A DNA stretch of 13,774 nt from assembly GCA_903924005.1 (NCBI GenBank), contig CAIXZV010000142.1:1-13774 (forward strand), read 5' to 3'. Positions 13,296 through 13,774 of this stretch are shown piece by piece. Each line of letters starts with the position of its first letter. Position 1 is the stretch's first letter. The position numbers and the translations under genes are program-made. Under the pieces are notes generated by a model. It was not told where the DNA came from. It worked only from the letters and a program-made list of their open reading frames with translations, and did no database searches. The DNA comes from an uncultured Chloroflexota bacterium (lineage in GTDB: Bacteria > Chloroflexota > Limnocylindria > Limnocylindrales > CSP1-4).

Positions 13296-13774
13296 GTGAA
13301 GAAGCTCATGTTGCTTATTGCAGCAGGCTCTCTTTGGCTGTTCCTTGCCGCGATTCCTGCACTGGCGGATGGTGGACCCCACACGGTGGCGCAGAACTCC
13401 GGTGCCACTACCCTGACTGCCGACTCATGCGCCGGCTGCCATCGGGCCCACTCTGCCAAGGGTCAGTACATCCTCAAGTCCGCGACGGAAGAGGCCCTCT
13501 GCCTGAACTGCCACGGCGCAGACGGCACGGGCGCCTCCACCGACGTGGAGAGCGGCATCCAGTACAACATCAGCAGCGCGGTCCGGGGCGCCAATGTCCT
13601 GGGCGCACTGCGCGGCGGCGGCTTCCTTGACACCGCCATGGGCGGCGTCGGGCGGCTCGAAGTCACCACGGCCTACAAGTCCAAGGTGACCACCGACATC
13701 ACGAGCGCTGGCGTCGTGAGCGGGCATGCGTCCACGTCGGCGCATATCCAGCTCGACACCGCCACGTTTAGTGA
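13296..13774 (+). CDS. Secreted doubled-CXXCH c-type cytochrome, 3'-truncated
   Basis: The frame begins at GTG 13296, seven bases after AAGGAGGT, the strongest ribosome site in the window, and is open to the window end (159 codons plus two bases). Residues 1-24 form a Sec signal peptide (KKLMLLIAAG...IPALA|DGG). Two haem c motifs follow: Cys45-AG-Cys-His49 and Cys69-LN-Cys-His73, 24 residues apart, joined by HRAHSAKGQYILKSATEEAL. This is the paired-CXXCH pattern of multihaem cytochromes. His52 is a possible sixth ligand. The region after 75 is Gly/Ser/Thr-rich with further His, and more haem sites may lie beyond the window. It would carry electrons outside the cytoplasmic membrane, with the NHL, TPR and Rieske proteins encoded just upstream as possible partners. 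Cytochrome maturation genes are not in view. Confidence 0.88.
   Translation, partial: MKKLMLLIAAGSLWLFLAAIPALADGGPHTVAQNSGATTLTADSCAGCHRAHSAKGQYILKSATEEALCLNCHGADGTGASTDVESGIQYNISSAVRGANVLGALRGGGFLDTAMGGVGRLEVTTAYKSKVTTDITSAGVVSGHASTSAHIQLDTATFS

Overview
The window is about 13.8 kb of GC-rich bacterial chromosome. I see no rRNA, tRNA, CRISPR array, transposase or phage gene. The mix of genes (TadE/TadG pilus proteins, NarL-type two-component pair, TAT-type Rieske protein, membrane-anchored TPR and NHL proteins, doubled-CXXCH cytochrome c), the many GTG starts and the AGGTGA/AAGGAGGT ribosome sites suggest a high-GC environmental bacterium. Chloroflexota (Limnocylindria/Ellin6529-like) is my first guess and Actinomycetota my second. 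This is an impression, not a placement.

Region 1 (1-4057, + strand) is a tight catabolic operon. It holds a short-chain dehydrogenase (5' end cut off by the window), a histidinol-dehydrogenase-family enzyme with an altered active site, an FMN-dependent 2-hydroxyacid oxidase/dehydrogenase and ACC deaminase (acdS). The chemistry suggests stepwise oxidation of an alcohol or polyol to a 2-hydroxyacid and then a 2-oxoacid, next to a PLP enzyme that also releases a 2-oxoacid (2-oxobutanoate). The true substrate is unknown.

Region 2 (4058-4306) is a gap between convergent genes. It carries a perfect 18-bp inverted repeat bracketing 142 bp with nested hairpins.

Region 3 (4307-6611, - strand) is a three-gene TadE-TadE-TadG operon with GTGA overlaps between genes. 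It encodes pseudopilin-like or surface proteins with cysteine pairs and a beta-helix-like C-terminal part in TadG. No Tad ATPase or platform gene is nearby.

Region 4 (6900-9468, + strand) is a GAF-containing NarX/DegS-type sensor kinase overlapping its NarL-type response regulator by 44 bp. It is followed by a terminator-like hairpin, a 12-bp tandem repeat and a REP-like pair of long inverted repeats.

Region 5 (9949-13774, + strand) starts with a small degenerate receiver domain carrying Glu at the phospho-acceptor position. After it come a TAT-exported Rieske protein, a membrane-anchored TPR protein, a membrane-anchored six-bladed NHL propeller and a secreted multihaem-type cytochrome c cut off by the window end. 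The last three look like one operon and, with the Rieske protein, suggest an extracytoplasmic electron-transfer module. A 9-bp motif CCTGTATCG recurs upstream of the kinase gene and upstream of the TPR gene, hinting at shared regulation.
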